Assembly: GCA_041392785.1 (NCBI GenBank)
Contig: JAWKLK010000009.1
Coordinates: forward strand, 124,001 to 188,000
Direction: 5' to 3'
Length of the DNA: 64,000 nt
Origin: OLB9 sp041392785
Lineage (GTDB): Bacteria; Bacteroidota; Bacteroidia; Chitinophagales; Saprospiraceae
Shown: in pieces, positions 40,449 to 48,658 of the stretch
How the letters are laid out: each line of letters opens with the position of its first letter
Numbering within the stretch: the first letter of the stretch is position 1
Translations under genes and position numbers: made by a program
The notes under the pieces: model-generated
What the model was told of the DNA's origin: nothing
Databases searched by the model: none
The model's input: the letters and a program-made list of their open reading frames with translations, nothing else

Positions 40449-40916
40449 TTATAGCATCTGTTTCCTCTTAATGCGAAGCTTTGTCAAATATGACTCTGTG
40501 ATAAGTTTATCTTCAGTAATCAAATTTCTTCCGTATGCAACACTTATATCATACATTAATTTCAGGTCACGGTAATTTTCACCATTTTTTAATTCAGCAT
40601 AGTTGGAGTATACTCCATTAATATAGGAATATTTAAGATAATTTTTTACGGTAGGAATTAATTCTTTTTTGGGATTATAATCTAACAAGTAACAGTACTT
40701 TAATCCATTCAAAAAATCAGCCAAATCATTCTCCTTACAATTGGTGTAGTACCTAACAAAATCCGGTTCGGCATAAATTGTTTCAGTTAAATTTGTAAAC
40801 TCAGGGAATTGTGCCATTACTTCAAAAAATATGTCTTCAGGAAGAAAATTTAATTTATTTCCTTCACGATTATTTCCACTTTTGTGATCCTTAAAAATTG
40901 AAAAATATACATCCAT
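40449..40916 (-). CDS. Probable immunity protein for the Hint toxin
   Basis: A 155-residue soluble, acidic, mostly helical protein (FLPEDIFFEVMAQFPEFTN, DLADFLNGLKYCYLLDY). I do not recognise the family. It starts 18 bases after the stop of the Hint-linked nuclease toxin, the expected place of a cognate immunity gene. Function is inferred from context only. Confidence 0.5.
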   Translation of the reverse strand: MDVYFSIFKDHKSGNNREGNKLNFLPEDIFFEVMAQFPEFTNLTETIYAEPDFVRYYTNCKENDLADFLNGLKYCYLLDYNPKKELIPTVKNYLKYSYINGVYSNYAELKNGENYRDLKLMYDISVAYGRNLITEDKLITESYLTKLRIKRKQML

Positions 40917-40934
40917 TAAAATAATATTTAGGAA

Positions 40935-41756
40935 TTATAAATTAAGTGCCTTTTCCATTGATGTAATTGTTACCGTTATATTTTTATATGACGCTTGTAT
41001 AGTCGATGCCCATGTTGAATAATTCTCTAGCAATTCATCTTTAACATAGATATGCAAGTTGCGTACTTCCTGAAAAGTTTTATTATCTGGAACCCATTTT
41101 TTATCAAGATTATTAAAATCTGATAAATGCTTTGAATTGGAACTCATCCATGTACTTACAGATTCTTGATAAGTGGTTTTCATGCTTACAATTTGATACT
41201 TTGTACCGACTTTCTTAAAAAAATCGATAACTTGTTGATTATGCACTGTATGTGTCCAGCCTGTATAAGTAGGTGCTTTTGCCATTAATCTTTCAAAAAA
41301 TGTACCCCTATCAAAAAACTTAGGATAGCCCTTTGCCCACCAAGTGGAAATTTCATTCTTCTTGAGAGTTTTGCTAAAATTGCTTAAAAATCTATTAGCC
41401 AGCTTATCCAGATCCCCACAGCTGTTATGCACCAAATACCCAGCATCACCTACCAAGTAATTATGGGTATCTTCGACTGTAAAGTTATAGACGGTATGTG
41501 TGCCTTCCAGCTTTTCTTTGGCGGTAAGTACTGCTACACCAACTTTGGTCTTTATAATATCACCTGCTTGAAGCCAAGCTACTGGCCGCCACATTGCAGT
41601 CGTCGCATCCATAAACGGATGCATCGATGTGACTTCTATCTTTTCCCCATTATCAAATGTAAGCTTCCAAACGTCATTGGAAGTATGGGCAAAGATAGCG
41701 GTTACTGGTGAAAAAACAAAATCGTCGTTTTCATCCTCATCAGCGGGGATTTTGGG
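40935..41756 (-). pseudogene. C-terminal part of a polymorphic toxin: Hint domain plus PD-(D/E)XK-like nuclease
   Basis: The frame is open from a stop at 41757-41759. It begins inside an intein-like Hint domain (FVFSPVTAIFAHTSNDVWKL, FDNGEKIEVTSMHPFM, then VYNFTVEDTHNYLVGDAGY and LVHNSCG). Hint domains release toxin tips by self-cleavage at the VHN site. The tip that follows has RGTFFERLMA, QQVIDFFKKVG and YQIVSMKTTYQES, an E...D...K pattern typical of restriction-endonuclease-fold toxins. The delivery part and the first Hint Cys are absent. The upstream neighbour is an ATPase/nuclease gene that ends at 41763, so the break coincides with that gene's end. Confidence 0.75.
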
Positions 41757-41762
41757 TCAAAA

Positions 41763-43292
41763 TCACACTTCCTCCCATATCAAACCATCCACCTTGCGTT
41801 TTTCACTATTAAAATTGATGCCTATGATGTGGAAGTGGTTGGCTTTATTGCGATACGCATCGAGATACCCCTTCTCTTTGACTTGCTCTACGGCTGACTC
41901 TGCTGTTTTGTTCAGTTTGAACTCTAAGCAATAGATGTGATCTTCGTAGAGAATTATCGCATCTGCTCGACCATCTTTGGTATGCACTTCGCTATGGATA
42001 TATACGCCCATCAGACTGAATAGTAGATGTATGATGGCGTGGTAGAAGTTTTCTGTTCTGTCTTTCCATTTATCATAAGGGATATGCATAAATATTTCAT
42101 TGATCGTTTTTTCCATTAAAGATGGATTTTGCTCTCTCAACGAAGATAGCATATATGTCATGATGGATGGCACCTGGGGCTGAGAGTGATGCATAAATGT
42201 CTCCAAAAGACCTTCATTGTAGGCACTTCGCACCTCTTGATTGGGAAAATCCAAATGATATACATGAAGTATCGGATCATAGTCGCTTATCGTCAAATAT
42301 CCTGTCTGGAAAAGAAGGGGTATCAATTGGAGTTTTTCTGGATCGTAAGATGCCAATGTTGCATCAGTGGCCATGATGTTTTTCATTTCATAAAGCCTTA
42401 GCTCTTCGCTTAATACCATCAAAAATGTAGGCGTACCTGTAGCGTACCAGTAGTTTTGAAAGTCCCCGCTAGCAAAAAAGTTCAACAATGAAAATGGATT
42501 GTAAACTTTATCACCTTTTACGTGCCATCTATATCCATTATACCAAAGTCGAATTTTTTCTTTATCATAAAACTTCATCTCTTGTGCAAAGTAATGCTCC
42601 AACTCATTTTGACTTATACCACACAATTCATTATAGTCTCTTGTCATTGTGATATCGCGCAAATTGTTCAAATCCGAAAAAATACTTACCAGACTAAATT
42701 TGCTTACCCCTGTGATGAATACGAGCTTGAGATATGGATCCGCATCCTTGAGTATGGAGTAGAAGGTCTTCATCACACCACGATTCTCATGCGCTAAGTG
42801 GATGCTCTCTTTATCCAGATAGTCGATGATGGGCTTATCATACTCGTCGATGAGGATGACCACTTGTTTGTTGTATTTGGTATAGAGTGAATGGATTAAT
42901 TCTTTAAACATATTGGCAATATCAGATGGGTCTGACTCCAACACGATACCATTGTGTTTTGAAATTTCTTTCAGGCTACTACTTATGGCTTTTTGTAAAC
43001 CCATAGTCCGGTACCCAATATTAGAAAATGATATCCTGATGATGGGGTACTCTTCAAAGGACCACTTATCGTAGATGTACAAGCCTTCAAATAGTGCTTT
43101 TTGTCCCTTGAATACACACTCCAAGGTACTAATCAGCAGTGACTTGCCAAATCTACGTGGACGAGATAGGAAGTAGTATTTATAGCTCGATACCAGTTGT
43201 TGTATATATGGCGTTTTGTCAACATAGACATAACCATTATTTCGGATGCCGCCGAAATCCTGAAGACCTATAGGATATTTTTGCATTTCCAT
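41763..43292 (-). CDS. AAA-ATPase-like protein with PD-(D/E)XK nuclease domain (DUF1703 type)
   Basis: A 509-residue protein. The N-terminal half starts YPIGLQDFGGIRNNGYVYVD and has the ATPase P-loop as SRPRRFGKSLLISTL and the Walker-B-like VVILIDEYDKPI. The C-terminal part has YIHSEVHTKDGRADAIILYE and YCLEFKLNKTAESA, the D...E-x-K core of PDDEXK_9. Many Bacteroidota carry dozens of copies; the role is unknown and may be mobile-element or defence related. A fragment of a sister copy is at 24650-24800. It sits where other cassettes of this island have a REPtron. Confidence 0.88.
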   Translation of the reverse strand: MEMQKYPIGLQDFGGIRNNGYVYVDKTPYIQQLVSSYKYYFLSRPRRFGKSLLISTLECVFKGQKALFEGLYIYDKWSFEEYPIIRISFSNIGYRTMGLQKAISSSLKEISKHNGIVLESDPSDIANMFKELIHSLYTKYNKQVVILIDEYDKPIIDYLDKESIHLAHENRGVMKTFYSILKDADPYLKLVFITGVSKFSLVSIFSDLNNLRDITMTRDYNELCGISQNELEHYFAQEMKFYDKEKIRLWYNGYRWHVKGDKVYNPFSLLNFFASGDFQNYWYATGTPTFLMVLSEELRLYEMKNIMATDATLASYDPEKLQLIPLLFQTGYLTISDYDPILHVYHLDFPNQEVRSAYNEGLLETFMHHSQPQVPSIMTYMLSSLREQNPSLMEKTINEIFMHIPYDKWKDRTENFYHAIIHLLFSLMGVYIHSEVHTKDGRADAIILYEDHIYCLEFKLNKTAESAVEQVKEKGYLDAYRNKANHFHIIGINFNSEKRKVDGLIWEEV

Positions 43293-43414
43293 CTTGCAAA
43301 GATAGGGTTTTTTGTTTCACTTCCCCTTTTGAAATAGTCAAACATTTATACTGATGACAAATCATCAAAAGTATCAAATTGTGCGCTTTCTTATTGTTGA
43401 AAAACCCCGTTTGC

Positions 43415-44809
43415 TTAATGTAGTATCAATTTATGGGTCGTGGATTGTCCTTTTTGATTGGTCAAAACCAAAAAATATGCTCCATGACTAAGTGTCCCGA
43501 TATCAATGATGAGTTGGTTGGTAATACTCCCATCTAAGCATGGCATCCCACTCATATTTATTATTCTGTAAAATAAGGTACCTTCAGAAATGACATGAAT
43601 ATAGTCACCCGATGGATTGGGATAAATTGCTACTTCATCCAGTATGTCATCTTCGCTACTGCTTATCAAAGAGTTATTGATCCAAGCTACTTGTTTTTTG
43701 TCAAAAGTTGACGTCATGACGATATCCTTTTTTCCATCAGCATTGATATCAATAGTATGTAACATCCGTGTGATGGCCCGACCTTGTGGAGCAAAACCAT
43801 CACCTGTGCCACCTAGTACTGTACCCACGTTCTGTAATGCATCAAACTCAAATGGTCCAGTCCCTTTGCTCACTTGTATAGAGAGTGTAGTGGCTGTGAG
43901 TGTGCTCACGATCATCTCCGGCCATCCGTCGCCATTGAGATCATCGCATTGGACCATTAGTCCATTGGCGACGGCATCGAAGCTCGTGTCTTTACGGCGG
44001 ACGGATGTGGCAAAGCCGTTTTGATTTTCGAAAAACCAAAGTCCTTTTTCGTAATCCATCACAGCGAGGTCTAAGTCTCCGTCCTTGTCCATGTCTGTCA
44101 GACTGAGCGTGTGCTGGAGAAAGTATTTATCATTGCCTTTGATCTCTCGGGTGGTGAAGGCACCATCAGCATTGGATACAAAGATAGCAAAAGGTGTAAC
44201 ATCACTGCTTGTGATTGTGATGATATCGTCCCGTTTGTCTCCATTGATATCGGCGGTGATGACGGTGTACATATTGCGTTTGTTTTGCTCCACGATGATC
44301 TTTTCGAAGGTGAAGTTGCCTTTATTTCTAAGTACGTATAAAGAAGTCAAGCCTGAGCTAAAATCATCTTCTGTGACGAGCACATCTTTTAGGCCATCAC
44401 CATCGTAGTCCAGGCTACCTTCTACTTCGTAGCTGATATTGCCCAAAGGCACACGCTCATAGACATTGTTGCCTTTGCTCCTATATATATCAGCATCTGT
44501 AAGGATATCTACCTTACCATCACCATCAAAGTCATGGACATCGGTGATATAATTGAAATCACCGAAAAGCATAAACGATGTAGCGGGATAGCTACCCGCA
44601 GTATAGATATGCTTTTTGTACGTGCTTCCTGTGAGGCCATAAAAATCCACATGCTTACCATCGCTGCTCACTGTAGGTATCATAGGCTGCGACAATGCCC
44701 AGTGTGCCGCATCGAGAGTGAACAATGTGGTGGCAGGCCCAAAGGTGATGGATTGGGACTGGAGGGAGATGGTGAATAAAATTAATAAAAGGGTTTGATG
44801 TATTTTCAT
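43415..44809 (-). CDS. Secreted FG-GAP/VCBS-repeat protein with T9SS sorting domain
   Basis: A 464-residue protein. A signal peptide (MKIHQTLLLILFTISLQSQS) is followed by FG-GAP blades (DFDGDGKVDILT, DYDGDGLKDVLV, DINGDKRDDIIT, DMDKDGDLDLAV, DLNGDGWPEMIV, DINADGKKDIVM) and a type A sorting domain (IYPNPSGDYIHVIS, LSHGAYFLVL). It follows a probable immunity gene after 29 bases, the same position as the relative at 38402-39805. Confidence 0.88.
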   Translation of the reverse strand: MKIHQTLLLILFTISLQSQSITFGPATTLFTLDAAHWALSQPMIPTVSSDGKHVDFYGLTGSTYKKHIYTAGSYPATSFMLFGDFNYITDVHDFDGDGKVDILTDADIYRSKGNNVYERVPLGNISYEVEGSLDYDGDGLKDVLVTEDDFSSGLTSLYVLRNKGNFTFEKIIVEQNKRNMYTVITADINGDKRDDIITITSSDVTPFAIFVSNADGAFTTREIKGNDKYFLQHTLSLTDMDKDGDLDLAVMDYEKGLWFFENQNGFATSVRRKDTSFDAVANGLMVQCDDLNGDGWPEMIVSTLTATTLSIQVSKGTGPFEFDALQNVGTVLGGTGDGFAPQGRAITRMLHTIDINADGKKDIVMTSTFDKKQVAWINNSLISSSEDDILDEVAIYPNPSGDYIHVISEGTLFYRIINMSGMPCLDGSITNQLIIDIGTLSHGAYFLVLTNQKGQSTTHKLILH

Positions 44810-44838
44810 TGGTACTTGATTATTTACTTTAATATATA

Positions 44839-45651
44839 TTAGATTTCAAAAAAATCGTTTTTATTTAAACTTACATAAAGTTTTTTTAACTCCGTATCAG
44901 AAACAGGGGTCGAAGCCAAATGATCAATATTTATATTATAAGCAAAAGTAGCAAGTTTAAGCAAAAGTTCTTCATAATTCGAGAATACTATATCGTTGAT
45001 TTCTTGTAGAATAAACTGCTCAAAATCAAATTTCATATCATCCCCACATACTAAATGAATAGGAATATAATTATTAAACCAATCTCTTGCAAATAAATAA
45101 GAGTTAAATGGAATACATAATATTTTCAATTCAATATTGTTAAAGCTTAAAATTTTATATGAAAAATCAATGGTATAGATTCTGAAATATTTGTTATTTT
45201 TCAAATATTTATCTTCGTAATTCTTGAGACTACACAAACCTTTGAATTTTTCCTTGCCCCAATTACGATTATAACCTGCATTTCCAATATCTCCTGATGC
45301 ATTTGTATCATTATATTTCAAAGGAACACTTTCACGGCAACAAAAATACTTTCTAATTTTTGTACGTAACTCTAAATCATTTCCAAATACTATTCTATTT
45401 AAATAATTTTGAATATCTTTAGCTTTATGGAAAATTTGACTTTTATTCTTGAAAAAATAAATTGGTGAATTAAAGAAATAATCGAAATCGTCTTTTGGAT
45501 GTGTTGAAATGTTATTTTCATCCCAGAAAAAAACTGGAACCCAATTGCTATCGCAAACACCCCAATCGTATTCCGTAGGTTTAAATTTAAGTACATACCC
45601 ATTTATGTATGTAAATTTTTCAAATTCCAATTCAAGGCTCAAAATTTTCAT
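44839..45651 (-). CDS. Probable immunity protein
   Basis: A 270-residue soluble protein (EFEKFTYINGYVLKFKPTEY, FGNDLELRTKIRKYFCC, EELLLKLATFAYNI). No family was recognised. Its ATG overlaps, as ATGA, the stop codon of the adjoining toxin tip once a one-base slip in that tip is corrected. It is therefore probably the cognate immunity gene. It is followed by an FG-GAP cargo gene. Confidence 0.5.
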   Translation of the reverse strand: MKILSLELEFEKFTYINGYVLKFKPTEYDWGVCDSNWVPVFFWDENNISTHPKDDFDYFFNSPIYFFKNKSQIFHKAKDIQNYLNRIVFGNDLELRTKIRKYFCCRESVPLKYNDTNASGDIGNAGYNRNWGKEKFKGLCSLKNYEDKYLKNNKYFRIYTIDFSYKILSFNNIELKILCIPFNSYLFARDWFNNYIPIHLVCGDDMKFDFEQFILQEINDIVFSNYEELLLKLATFAYNINIDHLASTPVSDTELKKLYVSLNKNDFFEI

Positions 45652-45823
45652 GGTTCAAGTATTACAATATGATTATTTGCTACGGATGCAACTTTTCTAT
45701 CCACTTCATCCCGGCTGAAACTCTGGTATTCCTCTAAAGTTTTCTAAGGAATGAATTTCATCATATGTAAACAGTCCTGGATATTTGTCTAAAACCGTTT
45801 GCTCTACATTGTGATGTACTGCC
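45648..45823 (-). pseudogene. Orphan toxin C-terminal tip, frameshifted
   Basis: Directly after the REP palindrome the frame reads AVHHNVEQTVLDKYPGLFTY and DEIHSLENFRGIPEF, then stops. Removing one T of the TTT at the slip continues it as SRDEVDRKVASVANNHIVIL to a TGA that overlaps the next gene's ATG. HH...YPGL...LENxRGIP recalls a family of HNH-like RHS toxin tips; that assignment is from memory and is moderate at best. No start codon belongs to the tip itself. Confidence 0.5.
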
Positions 45824-45896
45824 CCTGCTAGGCGTAGGCTGCGCCTACGTCTAAGTGTAGCCAAATTTCCAATTTGAATACGAAGCACAAAATTCA

Positions 45897-46133
45897 TCAT
45901 ATATCTGCAATATCTATTTCTATTAAACTTTCTAATCCACTATAATTCCGTTGACTACTGTACATCCAATCTTCGGCCTTTTCCACCCATCCACTTCTGA
46001 CAGGATTTTCATGAATGTAAGCCATTTTTTGGCAGGTAAATGTATGGGTTAATAGTTCAACAGCATGATTTTCATCACTCAAATTGTATCTATGGTGTGA
46101 TGGAATTCGCAATTTAAATTTGACATTATTCAT
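45897..46133 (-). CDS. TnpA_REP C-terminal half (copy A)
   Basis: A 78-residue frame carrying NHAVELLTHTFTCQKMAYIH and ENPVRSGWVEKAEDWMYSS, the conserved C-terminal part of REP-associated tyrosine transposases (NHxxEL...QKxxYIHxNPVxxG). The start overlaps the stop of the first half as ATGA. About 20 N-terminal residues (NVKFKLRIPSHHRYNLS) are not usual for the family and look like an insertion. Confidence 0.65.
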   Translation of the reverse strand: MNNVKFKLRIPSHHRYNLSDENHAVELLTHTFTCQKMAYIHENPVRSGWVEKAEDWMYSSQRNYSGLESLIEIDIADI

Positions 46134-46525
46134 AATCGAAAATTGCTCATTTCATGAGTCCAAAATTGAAACTCACTGTTTCTTTTATGACTTTTTGCAG
46201 CAAATTCAAATCGCTTTAGCATCCAATCCTTCCTGCTTTCATTAGATTCTTTTATTTCTTTCAAAATCTTGGCAGCAGTATGTCTTTTGAAGTCCCTAAT
46301 AATATCTGGTAGGTTTCCATTTTCAGCGCTTAAAATGGTATGAACGTGATTCGACATAATTACGTAAGCCCATAACTGAAGCCCTTTGTATTTTCTACAA
46401 TAAGCAAAACTGTCCAAAATGATATCCCTGTAAACTTTTCGACTAAAAATATCTACCCAATCAACGACTTGAAAAGTGAGATAGTAAGAACCTGCCTTAT
46501 CATAAATTTGGTATCCAGTGCTCAT
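46130..46525 (-). CDS. TnpA_REP catalytic half (copy A)
   Basis: A Y1 HUH transposase fragment of 131 residues from the ATG at 46525 (MSTGYQIYDKAGSYYLTFQV). The HUH motif is SNHVHTILS, followed by the helix DIIRDFKRHTAAKILKEI and EFQFWTHEM. In intact relatives FQFW leads straight into NHPIEL; here the frame stops after MSNFRL and the rest is in the next, overlapping frame. The unit acts on REP hairpins as single-stranded DNA in known systems. Confidence 0.75.
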   Translation of the reverse strand: MSTGYQIYDKAGSYYLTFQVVDWVDIFSRKVYRDIILDSFAYCRKYKGLQLWAYVIMSNHVHTILSAENGNLPDIIRDFKRHTAAKILKEIKESNESRKDWMLKRFEFAAKSHKRNSEFQFWTHEMSNFRL

Positions 46526-46855
46526 ATAATGCAAAGGTATTATTTTTACGGCAATCTGCCAAGATTTATGGCAAAGCCATAGCAACACCACGACGTAGGC
46601 GCAGCCTACGCCGAACGAAGGAAAAAGGGTTTGGTGGATTGTCATTTGAAAATATTTGAATTTAAACTATTTTGTGTATATAAATCGACAGGTTGATGAT
46701 TTTATTTTAGGGGATGCAATTCTATGCCAAAAACATAACTATCAGAATCAATATCAATCAGTAAAATTTGATAAGGTGTATTATTCAAAAGATTTTCATT
46801 AATGTCAGCAAATGATGAGACTGTTCAATAAAGTGTGTCTATCTATCTTTGCAAA

Positions 46856-48088
46856 ATGAATAAAGAAGAAAAAGAAAAGTTAGAAGCGATAGCGCTTTAC
46901 GAAAGGATGAAACAACGACTCTATTCAAAAGAGTCCTTGTTTGGAGACGGGAGTCCGTTTAGTGAGCTGTTACAAAACATGGTCAATAAAATGTTGGAGG
47001 GTGAAGTCGATCATCATATAGCAGATGAATTGAACATGGGTAAGAGCAATAAGCGGAATGGATATACGAAGAAACAGGTCATCACACAAAGTGGCCCTAT
47101 CGAGGTACACACACCCAGAGATAGGAATTCAACTTTCGAGCCTGAACTGATAGGTAAACGAGAAAGGGAACTCCATAGCGGCATCGATGAACAAATCATC
47201 GCTTTATACGCACAAGGCAATTCTGTTGAGGATGTACGAAGATTGATACAAAAGATCTATGGGATAGAAATATCAGTGGGGAAGATATCTCAAATTACGG
47301 ACAATGTATTGCCCGAGATTGAAGCGTGGAAAACTCGGCCATTGCTATCATTTTATCCCATTGTATATCTGGATGCGATACATTTTAAGGTGCGGCATGA
47401 AGGCGTGTATAGTACTAGGGCATTTTATACGGTGTATTCGGTAGATTGGGCAGGCAACAGGGACTTACTAGGCTTGTACATCAACCAAAGTGAGGGAGCC
47501 CACAATTGGGGATTGGTATTACAAGACCTGAAAAAGCGAGGCGTTGAAGACATTCTTGTGATATGCACAGATAATCTGAAGGGATTTTCACAGACGATCC
47601 AGGAAGAATATCCAAGAGGTATTATTCAAAAATGTATAGTCCACCAAGTAAGAAGTTCAATGAAATATGTGGACGATAAGGATGCGAAAAAAGTAGTAGC
47701 TTCGCTAAGGAAAGTATATAGCGCACCTACTGAGGAAGCAGCCCTATCGGCCTTCGAACTGTTCAAAGAACAATGGGGTGAAAGATACAAATACGTAGTA
47801 GAACAATGGGAGCAATCATGGGAAGAACTCATGGCATTCATGAACTTTGGCACACACATACGCAGGATGATATACACAACCAACCCTGTGGAGGCACTTC
47901 ATAGAATCATTAGAAAAATCGTAAAAGGCAAAGCTGCCTGGGTATCGGAAACAGCGTTGCTAAAACAGATATATCTATCCCTGATGCACAATGAAAAATC
48001 TTGGCGGAGAACAGCGAATAATTGGAAATCAATACAAAGAGAAATCATGTATTTATATCCAGAAGTAGTCAATCAACATATCAGATAA
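46856..48088 (+). CDS. IS256-family (Mutator-type) transposase
   Basis: A 410-residue DDE transposase when started at the ATG at 46856 (MNKEEKEKLEAIALYERMKQ); an in-frame ATG seven codons upstream is less likely. Motifs include ELLQNMVNKMLEGEVDHHI, KRNGYTKK, PIVYLDAIHFKVR (first Asp), ILVICTDNLKGF (second Asp), IQKCIVHQVRSSMKYV and YTTNPVEALHRIIRK (Glu region). The frame is intact. Confidence 0.95.
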   Translation: MNKEEKEKLEAIALYERMKQRLYSKESLFGDGSPFSELLQNMVNKMLEGEVDHHIADELNMGKSNKRNGYTKKQVITQSGPIEVHTPRDRNSTFEPELIGKRERELHSGIDEQIIALYAQGNSVEDVRRLIQKIYGIEISVGKISQITDNVLPEIEAWKTRPLLSFYPIVYLDAIHFKVRHEGVYSTRAFYTVYSVDWAGNRDLLGLYINQSEGAHNWGLVLQDLKKRGVEDILVICTDNLKGFSQTIQEEYPRGIIQKCIVHQVRSSMKYVDDKDAKKVVASLRKVYSAPTEEAALSAFELFKEQWGERYKYVVEQWEQSWEELMAFMNFGTHIRRMIYTTNPVEALHRIIRKIVKGKAAWVSETALLKQIYLSLMHNEKSWRRTANNWKSIQREIMYLYPEVVNQHIR

Positions 48089-48119
48089 GTCAGACGTATG
48101 AGCGCAAGAGTCCAGAACA

Positions 48120-48250
48120 TGATGCTTCAACTTGAAAACAAAGGTATGCTTTGTTCCAAATCAGTAAAGGCTAAAATGAATGGCTCCTATGTCGCCAGCC
48201 TTGACAGATTTTCCACAAAGCATGGTAGTTGTTTACAAGTTGAAGCATCA
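48120..48250. repeat. 131-bp imperfect inverted repeat (hairpin) in the IS256 tail
   Basis: TGATGCTTCAACTTG (48120-48134) is inverted at 48236-48250. Further in, ATGCTTTGT and AAATCxGTxAAGGCT pair with the opposite arm. Arms of about 50 bases surround a loop of about 25. It could be a nested MITE or a structural part of the IS. Confidence 0.65.
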
Positions 48251-48658
48251 AAAACCTATCATGGTTGTTTTATTAATTATTTTTTAACCCAGACAAATGA
48301 TCTCTCAGATAATTCTTCATCCCAGTCTTCAGGAATTTCAACCGATACATCTTCAATGTTGTTTAGCTTAAACATCAGATTGATGCAATACTCTACATCT
48401 GCCAGATCGGATTTCCAATCAAGTTCACACAGTAATCCTTCATCCAATAATCTGTCAATGCCAAGAAAAAATTTAACTTCATCCAGATCATCTATACCTA
48501 TAAATCGGCCAAATTTATATACGCCATCATCGGTGAGATAAACTGATGAATCAGTTTCAGACAGGTTTATTTCTGATAAAATGCTTGAAGCTAATTCCGA
48601 ATTATTGAAGCAAATTGAGTCTATGATGTGTACTATTTCTTGATTCATTATCGATATT

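Larger units (their letters stand above)
45824..46621 (-). mobile_element. REPtron copy A (REP-associated Y1 transposase unit)
   Basis: A 798-base unit nearly identical to 49781-50579. It begins CCTGCTAG and ends GAACGAAGG. It is bounded by inward REP palindromes at 45831-45851 (GGCGTAGGC...GCCTACGTC) and 46592-46612. Inside lie the two overlapping halves of a TnpA_REP gene. Left of it is a toxin tip; right of it are the first codons of a secreted-protein gene (MTIHQTLF, compare MKIHQTLL at 44809). No target duplication is evident, as expected for single-strand Y1 transposition. Confidence 0.75.
46817..48293 (+). mobile_element. IS256-family insertion sequence
   Basis: A 1,477-base element defined by its target duplication. 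The left end is GAGACTGTTCAATAAAG. The right end, read inward, is TCTGGGTTAAAAAATAA, only partly similar, so the terminal repeats are imperfect. It carries one transposase gene and, unusually, a 205-base tail after it that holds a long hairpin. Confidence 0.75.
46809..48301. repeat. 8-bp target-site duplication around IS256
   Basis: CAAATGAT occurs at 46809-46816 and 48294-48301, exactly flanking the element. IS256 elements make 8-9 bp duplications. Confidence 0.8.
46702..48648 (-). pseudogene. DUF6630-like immunity gene interrupted by IS256
   Basis: The first 118 codons (48648 to 48294) encode MNQEIVHIIDSICFNNSELA ... LTDDGVYKFGRFIGIDDLDE ... LLCELDWKSDLADVEYC ... EELSERSF. The last part (46808 to 46702) encodes ADINENLLNNTPYQILLIDI and DSDSYVFGIELHPLK. 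Deleting the IS and one copy of CAAATGAT gives a 153-residue frame with no break. Wording such as DDGVYKxGRxxGIDDLDE and ELDWK fits DUF6630, a family I associate with immunity loci. It lies behind the PoNi gene. The interrupted frame now ends in IS-derived residues. Confidence 0.75.

Noticed and set aside
48277..48648. Intact 123-residue protein
   Set aside because: Its last residues are encoded by the IS256 end; with the target duplication the true gene continues at 46808, so it is a broken gene.
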